A DNA stretch of 64,000 bases from Flavobacteriales bacterium (GTDB lineage Bacteria > Bacteroidota > Bacteroidia > Flavobacteriales_E > Vicingaceae). Of this stretch, positions 28,963 through 36,956 are shown one piece after another (positions within the stretch are counted from its first letter, which is position 1; the number at the start of each line of letters is the position of its first letter). The notes beneath the pieces were generated by a model. The model was given only the letters and a program-made list of their open reading frames with translations, did no database searches and was not told the DNA's origin. The DNA lies in NCBI GenBank assembly GCA_013359255.1, contig JABWCF010000002.1, positions 211,862 to 275,861 on the forward strand, given 5' to 3'. A program made the translations under genes and the position numbers.

Positions 28963-30063
28963 TTAATGGTGAGCTTCCTCCACTGCTGAGCCGAAATAAA
29001 TGGCAGCTAACAGGGTAAAAACATAGGCCTGTAAAAAAGCGACCAACAATTCAATAAAGTTCATAAAAATCATAAAAAACAGGGAGCCCACTCCCACTCC
29101 GTAACCGGCTGTGGCACTTTGCTCACCAAATATAAAGATTAAGCATACAAACGCGAGAATAATAATATGCCCTGCGGTAATGTTGGCTGTTAAACGCACC
29201 ATTAAGACCAATGGTTTTATAAAAATGCCTGCAATTTCTATGGGCACAAGAATAAATTTAATAGGCAGCGGAATTCCGGGAGGCCATAATAAATGTCCCC
29301 AATAGTGTTTGTTGCCATTTATTGAGGTAATCACGAAAACTACAGTGGCTAATACGGCAGTAACACTGAGAGTACCTGTAATATTTAAACCGCCCAAAAA
29401 GGGAATTAATCCTAAAATATTACAAGTCCATATAAAAAAGAAGATGGTTAACAAGAAGGGCATAAAAAGATGATATTTATGTCCTATTGAAGGTTTTGCC
29501 ACTTCATCGCGAATAAAGAGTATAAGAGGCTCCATGAAAGATTGAAGACCTTTTGGTGCGCTATTTACATTTTTTTTGTAGGCTTTAGCTACCGATAAAA
29601 ATACAAGGGTAACAATGAGTAGGGCAAATAGTAGGCCGGCAGTACTTTTTGTTATAGATAAATCAAGAGTTACAGCTTGATTGGTGGGGTGTCCGTGTTC
29701 ATCAAAATCTAACTCACCCTGTTCGTTGGCGTAATATATTTTTTCATGAAATAAGGCGAATCCGTTATGTTCAAAGTATTCGATGTTTTTTATTTGGTTT
29801 TCATGAACGGATATTTCGGCTGTTTTTTTATTGTGGTAAAAATGTGATGAGCAAAAAACTTCAAACCCTTTATCGGATTTAAGTATTACGGGTAAATAAA
29901 TGGCGAAATCTCCAATAATGTGGATTTCGTGTGCATCTTGAATATGGTGCATAATCATTTCTCCGGCATTAAATTTACCTTCCGAATTTCCGGAAGCAAA
30001 ACCAGAAAAAGAAGAAAACAGTAGTATAAAAAGTGCACTTAAACCTGCGAAAAACTTTGTCAT
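28963..30063 (-). CDS. atpB: ATP synthase F0 subunit a
   Basis: A 366-residue proton-channel subunit, about 100 residues longer than the E. coli protein. The extra length is N-terminal: a signal-peptide-like segment (1-24) followed by a soluble, His-rich region (about 30-135), then the usual membrane helices. The essential arginine is Arg290 in VLMVRLTAN. Such N-terminal extensions occur in Bacteroidota AtpB. Bounded by atpE downstream (33 bp) and the AtpI-like gene upstream (132 bp). Confidence 0.93.
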   Translation of the reverse strand: MTKFFAGLSALFILLFSSFSGFASGNSEGKFNAGEMIMHHIQDAHEIHIIGDFAIYLPVILKSDKGFEVFCSSHFYHNKKTAEISVHENQIKNIEYFEHNGFALFHEKIYYANEQGELDFDEHGHPTNQAVTLDLSITKSTAGLLFALLIVTLVFLSVAKAYKKNVNSAPKGLQSFMEPLILFIRDEVAKPSIGHKYHLFMPFLLTIFFFIWTCNILGLIPFLGGLNITGTLSVTAVLATVVFVITSINGNKHYWGHLLWPPGIPLPIKFILVPIEIAGIFIKPLVLMVRLTANITAGHIIILAFVCLIFIFGEQSATAGYGVGVGSLFFMIFMNFIELLVAFLQAYVFTLLAAIYFGSAVEEAHH

Positions 30064-30195
30064 TCCTTTAGTTGCGTTAAATATTGTACTAAATATGGTT
30101 TAAAAAAACCGTGGCAAAAGTATATAATTAACACTTACTTAAGCAAGATTTTTTTACTGATTTTTAACAGGTATGTTTCTACTCGCTGAATGACT

Positions 30196-30585
30196 TTATG
30201 CAGCCGATGAATCTTGGTTTTTTATCGCTTTAATGCTGGCCCACACCTGCAACACAAAATATGATATGTATCCAAAAAGAAAAACAATGGCGATGGGTTT
30301 TAATAAATCTTTATGAGTGAGAATAAGTGCCACTAAAAAGAGAAGAGCCGAAAACATTTTAATTCCAAATACAGCCATAAATACAGTAATAAAAGTTGTT
30401 GGCTTTTTAGCTGCGGCTTTTGCCAGAACAAAGTAGGTAACAAGATTTAAACCTAAAAGAAATAAATAAATGGAAATAAACACGAAGCTGAAAGAGATGT
30501 TTAAATACGAAAACACAAATAAATTAATAGATAAAAGAATGGCAGTTATAGTGCTTATACCGATAAGATATGTAGACAATTTCAT
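30196..30585 (-). CDS. AtpI-position four-helix membrane protein
   Basis: A 129-residue protein with four predicted membrane helices and no recognised catalytic motif. Its place between atpZ and atpB is where AtpI, thought to help c-ring assembly or Mg uptake, sits in other operons; sequence similarity to AtpI is not obvious to me. Six bp follow atpZ. Confidence 0.68.
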   Translation of the reverse strand: MKLSTYLIGISTITAILLSINLFVFSYLNISFSFVFISIYLFLLGLNLVTYFVLAKAAAKKPTTFITVFMAVFGIKMFSALLFLVALILTHKDLLKPIAIVFLFGYISYFVLQVWASIKAIKNQDSSAA

Positions 30586-30591
30586 GTGTAT

Positions 30592-30798
30592 TTATTTTGT
30601 ACGCGATGTGTCTTTTATTACAATATAAATAGCCAACGATACCGAAATAATGGAAAGGATAAGCGTAAATACCGGAAAGGATAAATTTAATTTTTCGTCT
30701 ATTTTTTTACCCCCATATACCCCGGCTAAAATGACTAGAGCCATTTTACTGGCCATAGAGGTGTATTTATAAAAATCGTTAGGCTGATTTTTCTTCAA
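30592..30798 (-). CDS. atpZ: AtpZ/AtpI family protein
   Basis: A 68-residue protein with two membrane helices and the AtpZ pattern: a Lys/Gln-rich start, SMASKMALVILAGVYGGKKID, then a second helix. AtpZ is proposed to act with AtpI in F0 assembly or cation transport. The start overlaps the end of the bactofilin gene by 20 bp, as is usual in Bacteroidota. Confidence 0.8.
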   Translation of the reverse strand: MKKNQPNDFYKYTSMASKMALVILAGVYGGKKIDEKLNLSFPVFTLILSIISVSLAIYIVIKDTSRTK

Positions 30799-31192
30799 GT
30801 AACGCAGACTTATTGGAGTTTTCTGTAATGGCAGATTTTTCCATTCCTTTTACTACTGCTCCCATGCGGCAGTTTCCTGTAAAGTTGGCCCCGGGTTCAA
30901 TGGCTATTTTAGAAGTAAAAATATCACCATTGATGTTGGCTGTGCTGCGTAATTGCAATAATTCCTTTACCGAAATTTTTGCTTTAAGATTGCCCGAAAT
31001 GTCGGCACTTTTGCAAAGTATTTCGCCTTCTATGATTCCGCTTTCTCCCACTACTAATTTCCCCTCGCAGGTAAGACTTCCTTTTAAAATGCCATCGATA
31101 CGAATATCTCCATTTGTACGAATGTTTCCTTCTATATGTGTGCCGTTTCTAAGAATGTTAATAGAAACCAAATCGTTTTCTTTACGTGCCAT
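30779..31192 (-). CDS. Bactofilin (polymer-forming cytoskeletal protein)
   Basis: A 137-residue bactofilin: a beta-helical polymerising core of hydrophobic/glycine repeats (GNIRTNGDIRIDGILKG, then GEILCKSADISGNLKAK) with short unstructured ends. Bactofilins form membrane-associated filaments that affect cell shape. I chose the ATG at 31192 (MARKEND); the frame has another ATG three codons upstream (31201). First gene of the block leading into the ATP synthase operon. Confidence 0.88.
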   Translation of the reverse strand: MARKENDLVSINILRNGTHIEGNIRTNGDIRIDGILKGSLTCEGKLVVGESGIIEGEILCKSADISGNLKAKISVKELLQLRSTANINGDIFTSKIAIEPGANFTGNCRMGAVVKGMEKSAITENSNKSALLEEKSA

Positions 31193-31267
31193 AATGTTCA
31201 TAATTTTTAAAAAACGGTTTAGAATAAAGGATTACAAAGATAGAATAATTAAGGATTTTATCAAATT

Positions 31268-32569
31268 CTACCTGAACAGTTTTAGAATATCGTTTCCGTT
31301 TGCGTATAACAACAGTCCTAACAATAAGATCATTCCTGCCATTTGGGCATATTCCATAAATTTTTCGTTGGGCTTTCGACCGGTTATAATTTCATAGGTA
31401 AGAAACATTACGTGTCCACCATCTAAGGCGGGTATAGGCAATAAATTCATTATGGCCAGTACGATGGAAAGAAAAGCCGTAAAAAGCCAAAAGCGTTGCC
31501 AGTCCCACTCGCTGCCGAATTGTTTTCCGATAGAAATAAATCCACCCACCGATTCGGGCGATTTGGAGATGAGTTTCATTTGCTTAATGTAGCTATCAAA
31601 TGTTTCGTAGCCTTTTTTGGCACCTGCCGGAAAGGATTCCATTAGTCCATATTTTTCTGTTTTTACATCTAGCTGTAAACTGATGTCTTGCACCGCAAAA
31701 CCTAAAGTGCCTTTATCTGATACGGTTACTTTAGGTAACAAAAGAGTATCATTATTTCGTAATACGGAAATAGTAACTTCACTGTTTTTATGGGCTTGAA
31801 GATAAGTTACTACGCTATGAAAAAAAGGAGTAGGTTCATTGTTTAGTGCAAGAATTCTGTCGTTAGGCTCCATGCCGGCTTTAGATGCGGGAGTTCCCGC
31901 TATTACCTCTTGTACTATAGGTAAAAAGGCAGGTTCAATTAATGTTTTTTGGTGTTTAATAAGTTTTCCTATCAATTCTTCGGGAATAGCAATATTTAGT
32001 GTTTCTCCATTACGTTCTACCTGGATGCTTCTGGCATTATTTAAAATAATTTCCAAAGGAATGTAGTTGAACTTATCTACTACTTTGTTTTCTACCGAAA
32101 TAATTTTATCTCCATCTCGCAGTCCAATTTCCATTGCTAAAGAATCGGCATGGATGCCGTATTTAACTCCGCTAGTGGGAATATATTCTTGCCCCCAAAC
32201 AAATAAAACCATAGCATAAATAAAAATTCCTAAAATGGCATTTACAGTAACTCCTCCCAACATGATGATAAGACGTTGCCAAGCCGGTTTAGAACGAAAC
32301 TCCCAAGGTTGGGGTTCTTTTTTCAATTGTTCTTTATCCATGCTTTCGTCTATCATTCCGGCTATTTTTACATAGCCGCCTAAGGGCAGCCAGCCAATGC
32401 CATATTCGGTATCGCCTTTTTTAAATTTAAAAAGAGAAAACCAGGGGTCGAAGAAAAGATAAAATTTTTCTACACGAGTTTTAAATAAACGAGCAGGAAT
32501 AAAATGCCCTAATTCATGTAAAACAACCAAAATGGATAAACTTAGAATTAATTGTGCGGTTTGTATCAA
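31268..32569 (-). CDS. rseP: RIP metalloprotease RseP
   Basis: A 433-residue site-2 protease in the inner membrane, which cleaves membrane-bound anti-sigma factors and remnant signal peptides. Zinc site HELGH is at 18-22, the third ligand is the Asp in LDGG (about 382-385), and one or two PDZ-like domains lie between (about 120-320; AGTPASKAGMEPND is typical). A lone minus-strand gene 67 bp before the bactofilin block. Confidence 0.93.
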   Translation of the reverse strand: MIQTAQLILSLSILVVLHELGHFIPARLFKTRVEKFYLFFDPWFSLFKFKKGDTEYGIGWLPLGGYVKIAGMIDESMDKEQLKKEPQPWEFRSKPAWQRLIIMLGGVTVNAILGIFIYAMVLFVWGQEYIPTSGVKYGIHADSLAMEIGLRDGDKIISVENKVVDKFNYIPLEIILNNARSIQVERNGETLNIAIPEELIGKLIKHQKTLIEPAFLPIVQEVIAGTPASKAGMEPNDRILALNNEPTPFFHSVVTYLQAHKNSEVTISVLRNNDTLLLPKVTVSDKGTLGFAVQDISLQLDVKTEKYGLMESFPAGAKKGYETFDSYIKQMKLISKSPESVGGFISIGKQFGSEWDWQRFWLFTAFLSIVLAIMNLLPIPALDGGHVMFLTYEIITGRKPNEKFMEYAQMAGMILLLGLLLYANGNDILKLFR

Positions 32570-32781
32570 TTTAATAGGTTTTAATAAGGCTGCGAAGTTA
32601 CGGATTTTATTATGGTAAAGAAAAAATCGCTTATTACAAAAACTCTGTACTTAACAGAATTTAACGAATAGGGGTTAGAGAATGTAAAGAAATTCGTTTG
32701 ATTAAAAATTTGAATTTTCAATGTTATTACAGTGCTAGAAGTAAATTATCTCAGTACATTCTACACGATGTTGAAGTGTTT

Positions 32782-33153
32782 TTATTTCTTATTTTTCAAA
32801 TCTAGAATTAAAACCTCAATATGTTTTATTAATGAAGTTAACTGCTCTAAGGTTGTATTTACACGCTTTTTTGCATCTTCATTCTCATTATTAAAAATGG
32901 AATTATTATTTATTCCTATATTACCATAGTTGCAATTATTAAAGACCAATGTTTCATCAAATTTTAGCAAATCAATTGGGTCGATATTCAGTATTTTGGA
33001 AATATTCCCTAATCTGTCCAATGTTAACTTTGTTCGACCTGTTTCTATGTTAGAATAATTATTTTGAGATAACCCTAACAACTCGGCAACATATTCCTGA
33101 GAATATCCTTTTAGTTCGCGTACTTTTCGTATTTTACTACCTATTTTGTCCAT
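32782..33153 (-). CDS. XRE-family HTH regulator
   Basis: A 123-residue DNA-binding protein: an XRE helix-turn-helix at about 4-62 (RELKGYSQEYVAELLGLSQ, GRTKLTLDRL), an Asn-rich linker (about 70-90) and a C-terminal amphipathic helix likely for dimerisation. It is divergent from a lipoprotein gene. Upstream, 33165-33175 is a perfect TATCA-G-TGATA palindrome that could be its own operator, and TATTTTTG (minus strand, 33188-33195) matches the Bacteroidota -7 element. It resembles, in layout and part of the sequence, the regulator at 47449. Confidence 0.85.
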   Translation of the reverse strand: MDKIGSKIRKVRELKGYSQEYVAELLGLSQNNYSNIETGRTKLTLDRLGNISKILNIDPIDLLKFDETLVFNNCNYGNIGINNNSIFNNENEDAKKRVNTTLEQLTSLIKHIEVLILDLKNKK

Positions 33154-33164
33154 AAAGTATTTTT

Positions 33165-33195
33165 TATCAGTGATACAAATAATTTATCAAAAATA
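33165..33195 (-). promoter_or_regulatory. Candidate promoter and operator of the XRE gene
   Basis: On the minus strand a TATTTTTG (33188-33195) fits TAnnTTTG and is followed by TATCAGTGATA (33165-33175), an 11-bp perfect palindrome between the promoter and the XRE start. An autoregulatory operator is plausible but untested; no clear TTG element is seen upstream. Confidence 0.4.
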
Positions 33196-33254
33196 CGGAT
33201 AAGAATTTATAGTTATAAAAATGAAATTTGAACAAACTTAAAAAATAAATAATT

Positions 33255-34193
33255 ATGAAATAGATTTTATTCATTTCGGCAACAACAATAATGATTATAT
33301 TAATTTCGATTTTTGCTTGTAAAAAGGATGTAAACAAAAGCAAAGGTAATTATTCAAATAATATTTACAATTACAATTTACGCCAAACAGCCTATGAAGA
33401 TAGCGTTATCATTGCAACATTGGAAGCAAATGATGAATACTTAAAAAGCAACTTAGATTTGTTGGCAAGAGGGATTGTATATCTTGTAAATGATACAGAA
33501 GTTGTTAGTATTGTAGCTAATTATATGAAACAAGAAAGAAAATATCGTATAACACTAAGTAGTTTAATTTCACTTTGTGACAATAATAATATCGATTTAG
33601 TTACTCTTATGCTTAATTCACTAGATAGTACCGGTGCAACACAAAGTGAGATAAATAGATTAGATTCAATAATTGAATCGTTTGATATAGATAATGGAAT
33701 AAGTTTTAAACCTGAAATAGTCTTTCCAGCACTTGATACAATAGTTGCATTTGATGCTTCATTTTCCAGTTGGGATGTGCAGACACCTTGTATGGTTGCT
33801 ACATCATTATTTTATATGAATGAAACAAATATTCCCATATACCGTATTTACAGCGGTTATAGTAAAGGTAGCATGGCAAAAGAGGAATTATTAAGTAAAC
33901 CTGCATGGCATATTAGTTTAGCACCAAATTTCGAAAGGAGTTTGGGTAGGGATGGCATAATCGAAGCGGATGCAAACGGTAATTTTATTGGTTTCAGGCC
34001 AATTTTAGTTAGTAAAATGAATCAAATAGAAACATGTAATTGTATTGCAAATGCAGTAGGCTCCGAAGAAGGAGAAGTTATTATTATTTGTGAATCTAAT
34101 CAAGCGTCAGGTTGCTCGCCTGGACCTGAAGGTTGTGCTGGTTTATGTCTTCCTGCAATAATAAAAATTGAAGTAGAAGAATGTGTAGAATAA
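33255..34193 (+). pseudogene. Lipoprotein of unknown function with early stop codon
   Basis: The natural start appears to be ATG 33255: the frame reads MK, stop, then ILFISATTIMIILISIFACKK, a normal lipoprotein signal with lipobox ending at Cys before KKD. The third codon is TAG (33261-33263), probably from AAG or CAG. An internal ATG at 33291 leaves a 300-residue product whose leader is only about nine residues, too short for normal export. The remainder is intact: acidic, with CNCI and C-rich PGPEGCAGLCLP near the C-terminus. No family recognised. The SPOR-like gene overlaps its end by 13 bp. It may still be expressed from 33291. Confidence 0.6.
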
Positions 34194-34936
34194 TACTTAT
34201 ACTAATTATATTTTTAAGCGAACCTTTTTCGGTTTTAGCACAAAAAGCAGAAAAAATAACCTATGCTGTTAGTATAGGTTATTTTTCAGAAGATTCTTTG
34301 AAAAATCTTTTCCCTTATATAAACGAATATACAAGGTCAGACCTAGGGAGAATACATATTTTAAAAACAAAAAATAGGCAGTACAGGGTACTTGCAGGCT
34401 ATAGAATATGTTATAGTGAGGCATTGAAATTATTTGAAAAAATGAAACAAAGTCCTTTGTATAATGAAAATGCCAAAATAATTGCGTTTAACTGCCTAGA
34501 TGAGATTGCTTTGGAAGAAGCCGAAAAGTTATGTAATTATAGATGTATAGAAAACGCAGCCTCCGTTTTTCAAAATAAAATAGATTCTGCTGTGCCTTTT
34601 GATTATTTTTATTACAAAGTTTTAGCATTTTCAAATATCGACTCTGTTCAAAGAAGTAAACTTTCTTACTTAAATAAACTTTTTCCGGACGATACTATTT
34701 CAATAGATGTTCTAAAATCTTGTGATGGGAAAAACACTATTTTATACAAGGTTTTTATTGGAAATTATGAATGTGAGAATAAAGCAAAAGAAGCTAGAGA
34801 AAAGCTACTGCTTACAGATGGATTTTTATTCTCTATGGTAAACGGAGAGAAAACCCCCGTCTATATTTATAATTGTACTAAAGAAAAAGGGAGAAAAGGA
34901 CATATTCTTTTCGAAAAAAACAATAATTGCAAATGA
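34181..34936 (+). CDS. Exported protein with SPOR-like repeats
   Basis: A 251-residue protein with a signal peptide (about 1-20, ending VLAQ). Two regions with the SPOR-domain rhythm are visible: about 28-95 (YAVSIGYFSED, YRVLAGY, A.KLFEKMK) and about 185-240 (LYKVFIGNYECENKAKEAREKL). SPOR domains bind septal peptidoglycan lacking stem peptides, but these are divergent, so this is tentative. Cysteines are scattered in the middle. Overlaps the lipoprotein gene by 13 bp. Confidence 0.55.
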   Translation: MCRIILILIIFLSEPFSVLAQKAEKITYAVSIGYFSEDSLKNLFPYINEYTRSDLGRIHILKTKNRQYRVLAGYRICYSEALKLFEKMKQSPLYNENAKIIAFNCLDEIALEEAEKLCNYRCIENAASVFQNKIDSAVPFDYFYYKVLAFSNIDSVQRSKLSYLNKLFPDDTISIDVLKSCDGKNTILYKVFIGNYECENKAKEAREKLLLTDGFLFSMVNGEKTPVYIYNCTKEKGRKGHILFEKNNNCK

Positions 34937-35010
34937 AGTAAATTAAAAACAAGTTGAGATTTGTTTCAAACACAAAGTAAACATGTTTTGTTTAAACAGA
35001 AAAAATCACA

Positions 35011-35589
35011 CTACCCTAGCCTTTTTACAAAAACTTTAGCATTGCAAATACAAGGAATTTTTTTGCAAGCGGCACAGTAATATTTTTTTTGCAAGCTATC
35101 TTCCTTCCAGTATTTTTTTATTTCGGTATGCAAATAAAATCCGTATTTAACCAATACATTCTCCATGCTGCATTGCTTGTTTTTTACCCATGCTACAGAA
35201 AGTGCTGTATCGGCAAGTGATTCGTATTTCTCTTGTGTAAATTTTACTAAAAGATTTGCAATGCCTCTTTTTTGAAATTCTTTTGAAACAACTGTATGTG
35301 CACGATATAAAATAGTATTACTGTTTTTTAATAAATCTTCAAATATATTTTTATGAGTAACTGCGTACTGCATTATAAAGTCCTTTTTGGGTAAAACCCG
35401 AACCATTGAAAAACCTACTGTTTCTTTGTTTAATACAACTTGTATACAATAGGTATTGTCTAGTTGTAAATAGTTTTTCAGAGTTTCTTCGCATAGGTAA
35501 TGGGTTCCCAGTTCATGGTTGGCTAGGGCTACTATAGCCGAAATATTTTCTTCTTTCAGGGGTTGAAATATAATTTCTTTCATAACCAA
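35011..35589 (-). CDS. GNAT-family acetyltransferase with C-terminal cysteine motif
   Basis: A 192-residue protein with an N-acetyltransferase fold: the acetyl-CoA loop is around FQKRGIANLLVKF (about 107-119). The C-terminus adds a small cysteine-rich tail, YYCAACKKIPCICNAKVF, that could bind a metal. The substrate is unknown. Starts at the first or third codon (both Met). Confidence 0.75.
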   Translation of the reverse strand: MVMKEIIFQPLKEENISAIVALANHELGTHYLCEETLKNYLQLDNTYCIQVVLNKETVGFSMVRVLPKKDFIMQYAVTHKNIFEDLLKNSNTILYRAHTVVSKEFQKRGIANLLVKFTQEKYESLADTALSVAWVKNKQCSMENVLVKYGFYLHTEIKKYWKEDSLQKKYYCAACKKIPCICNAKVFVKRLG

Positions 35590-35708
35590 AACTCTGAATA
35601 ATCAATGGATATTCACTAGAATAAAAAGCGATAATCTTTTTGCAAATTTTTAAAAAATCTTTCGATAATCTACTGTAAAAAGAAAGGAACCAATGATTTT
35701 TGATAGAA

Positions 35709-36947
35709 TTATAGATTTAATAAAACTTCATCAGGAGTTTTTCCGCCAAAGATAATACGAGCCGGATTTTCTATCATTTCTTTAACCTTGTACAAAAAGC
35801 CAACGGATTCTTTACCATCTATAATACGATGGTCGTACGAAAGAGCAAGGTACATAATAGGGCGTATTTCTACTTTTCCGTTGAGGGCTACCGGTCTATC
35901 TACAATATTATGTAAACCCAATATGGCACTTTGTGGAGGATTAATAATAGGAGTAGATAACATAGAGCCAAACACCCCTCCGTTGGTAATAGTAAACGTG
36001 CCTCCACTCATTTCCTCTAAGTTCAGTTTTCCATCGCGGGCTTTTCCTGCTAAATTTTTTATTCCGGTTTCTATTTGTGCTAAAGTCATTTGTTCGGCAT
36101 TTCGTAATACCGGAACCATTAAACCTTTGGGTGCTGAAACCGCAATGCCCACATCAGCATAATCATGAAATACCATTTCCTCTCCATCTATGTACGCGTT
36201 TACAGCCGGAAAAAGATGCAATGCTTCGCAAACAGCTTTGGTAAAAAACGACATAAACCCAAGACTTACCCCGTGTTTTTCTTTAAAAGTGTCTTTGTAT
36301 TTATTTCTAAGTTGTATTACATGGTACATATCTACTTCGTTGAAAGTAGTAAGCATAGCGGTTTCGTTTTTAACGGCCACTAAACGTTGCGAAATTTTTT
36401 TTCGCAGCATGCTCATTTTTTCGCGTTTTTCATTTCGAGAGCCACCCCAAGTGCTTGCAGCTGATTTATCGGTGCCCGCTGCCATGTATAAAATAACATC
36501 TTGCTTGGTTATGCGGCCACCAGGGCCTGTTGCATTCAGGTTCGATGAAGAGATTTTTTTTTCTTCTATCATTTTTTTTGCGGCAGGTGATGCATGTCCT
36601 TGTGTGTAGCTGTTTGCAGAGGCAGTAGTATTTATAGTTTCTTGCTTACTCTCAGCTTTTGTTTCTTGTACTGTTTTTAAGGCAGGTTCTTTTTTCTTTT
36701 CAGGAGCTTTTGCTTCAGTATCTATGGTACAAACGGCACTTCCTACGCTTACAGTTTCTCCTGACTGCACCAGTATATTTATTGCTCCGGAGTCTTCGGC
36801 AGTGAGTTCTAAGGTGGCTTTGTCGGAATCTATTTCGGCAATTACTTGATCTTTTTCTACATAATCGCCATTCGCAACCAACCAGTTTGCTATTTGAACT
36901 TCCGAAATCGATTCACCCGGACTAGGTACTTTTATCTCTTTAACCAT
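35709..36947 (-). CDS. odhB: 2-oxoglutarate dehydrogenase E2 (dihydrolipoyl succinyltransferase)
   Basis: A 412-residue E2 core of 2-oxoglutarate dehydrogenase in the TCA cycle. Lipoyl domain about 1-77 with the lipoyl lysine Lys43 ([10 protein letters not shown]), a charged linker, the E1/E3-binding domain (about 115-155, [13 protein letters not shown]) and the catalytic domain with His373 and Asp377 in DHRIIDG. It follows odhA by 9 bp; lipoylation depends on LipB (8998-9702). Confidence 0.95.
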   Translation of the reverse strand: MVKEIKVPSPGESISEVQIANWLVANGDYVEKDQVIAEIDSDKATLELTAEDSGAINILVQSGETVSVGSAVCTIDTEAKAPEKKKEPALKTVQETKAESKQETINTTASANSYTQGHASPAAKKMIEEKKISSSNLNATGPGGRITKQDVILYMAAGTDKSAASTWGGSRNEKREKMSMLRKKISQRLVAVKNETAMLTTFNEVDMYHVIQLRNKYKDTFKEKHGVSLGFMSFFTKAVCEALHLFPAVNAYIDGEEMVFHDYADVGIAVSAPKGLMVPVLRNAEQMTLAQIETGIKNLAGKARDGKLNLEEMSGGTFTITNGGVFGSMLSTPIINPPQSAILGLHNIVDRPVALNGKVEIRPIMYLALSYDHRIIDGKESVGFLYKVKEMIENPARIIFGGKTPDEVLLNL

Positions 36948-36956
36948 ACTGCTTTT

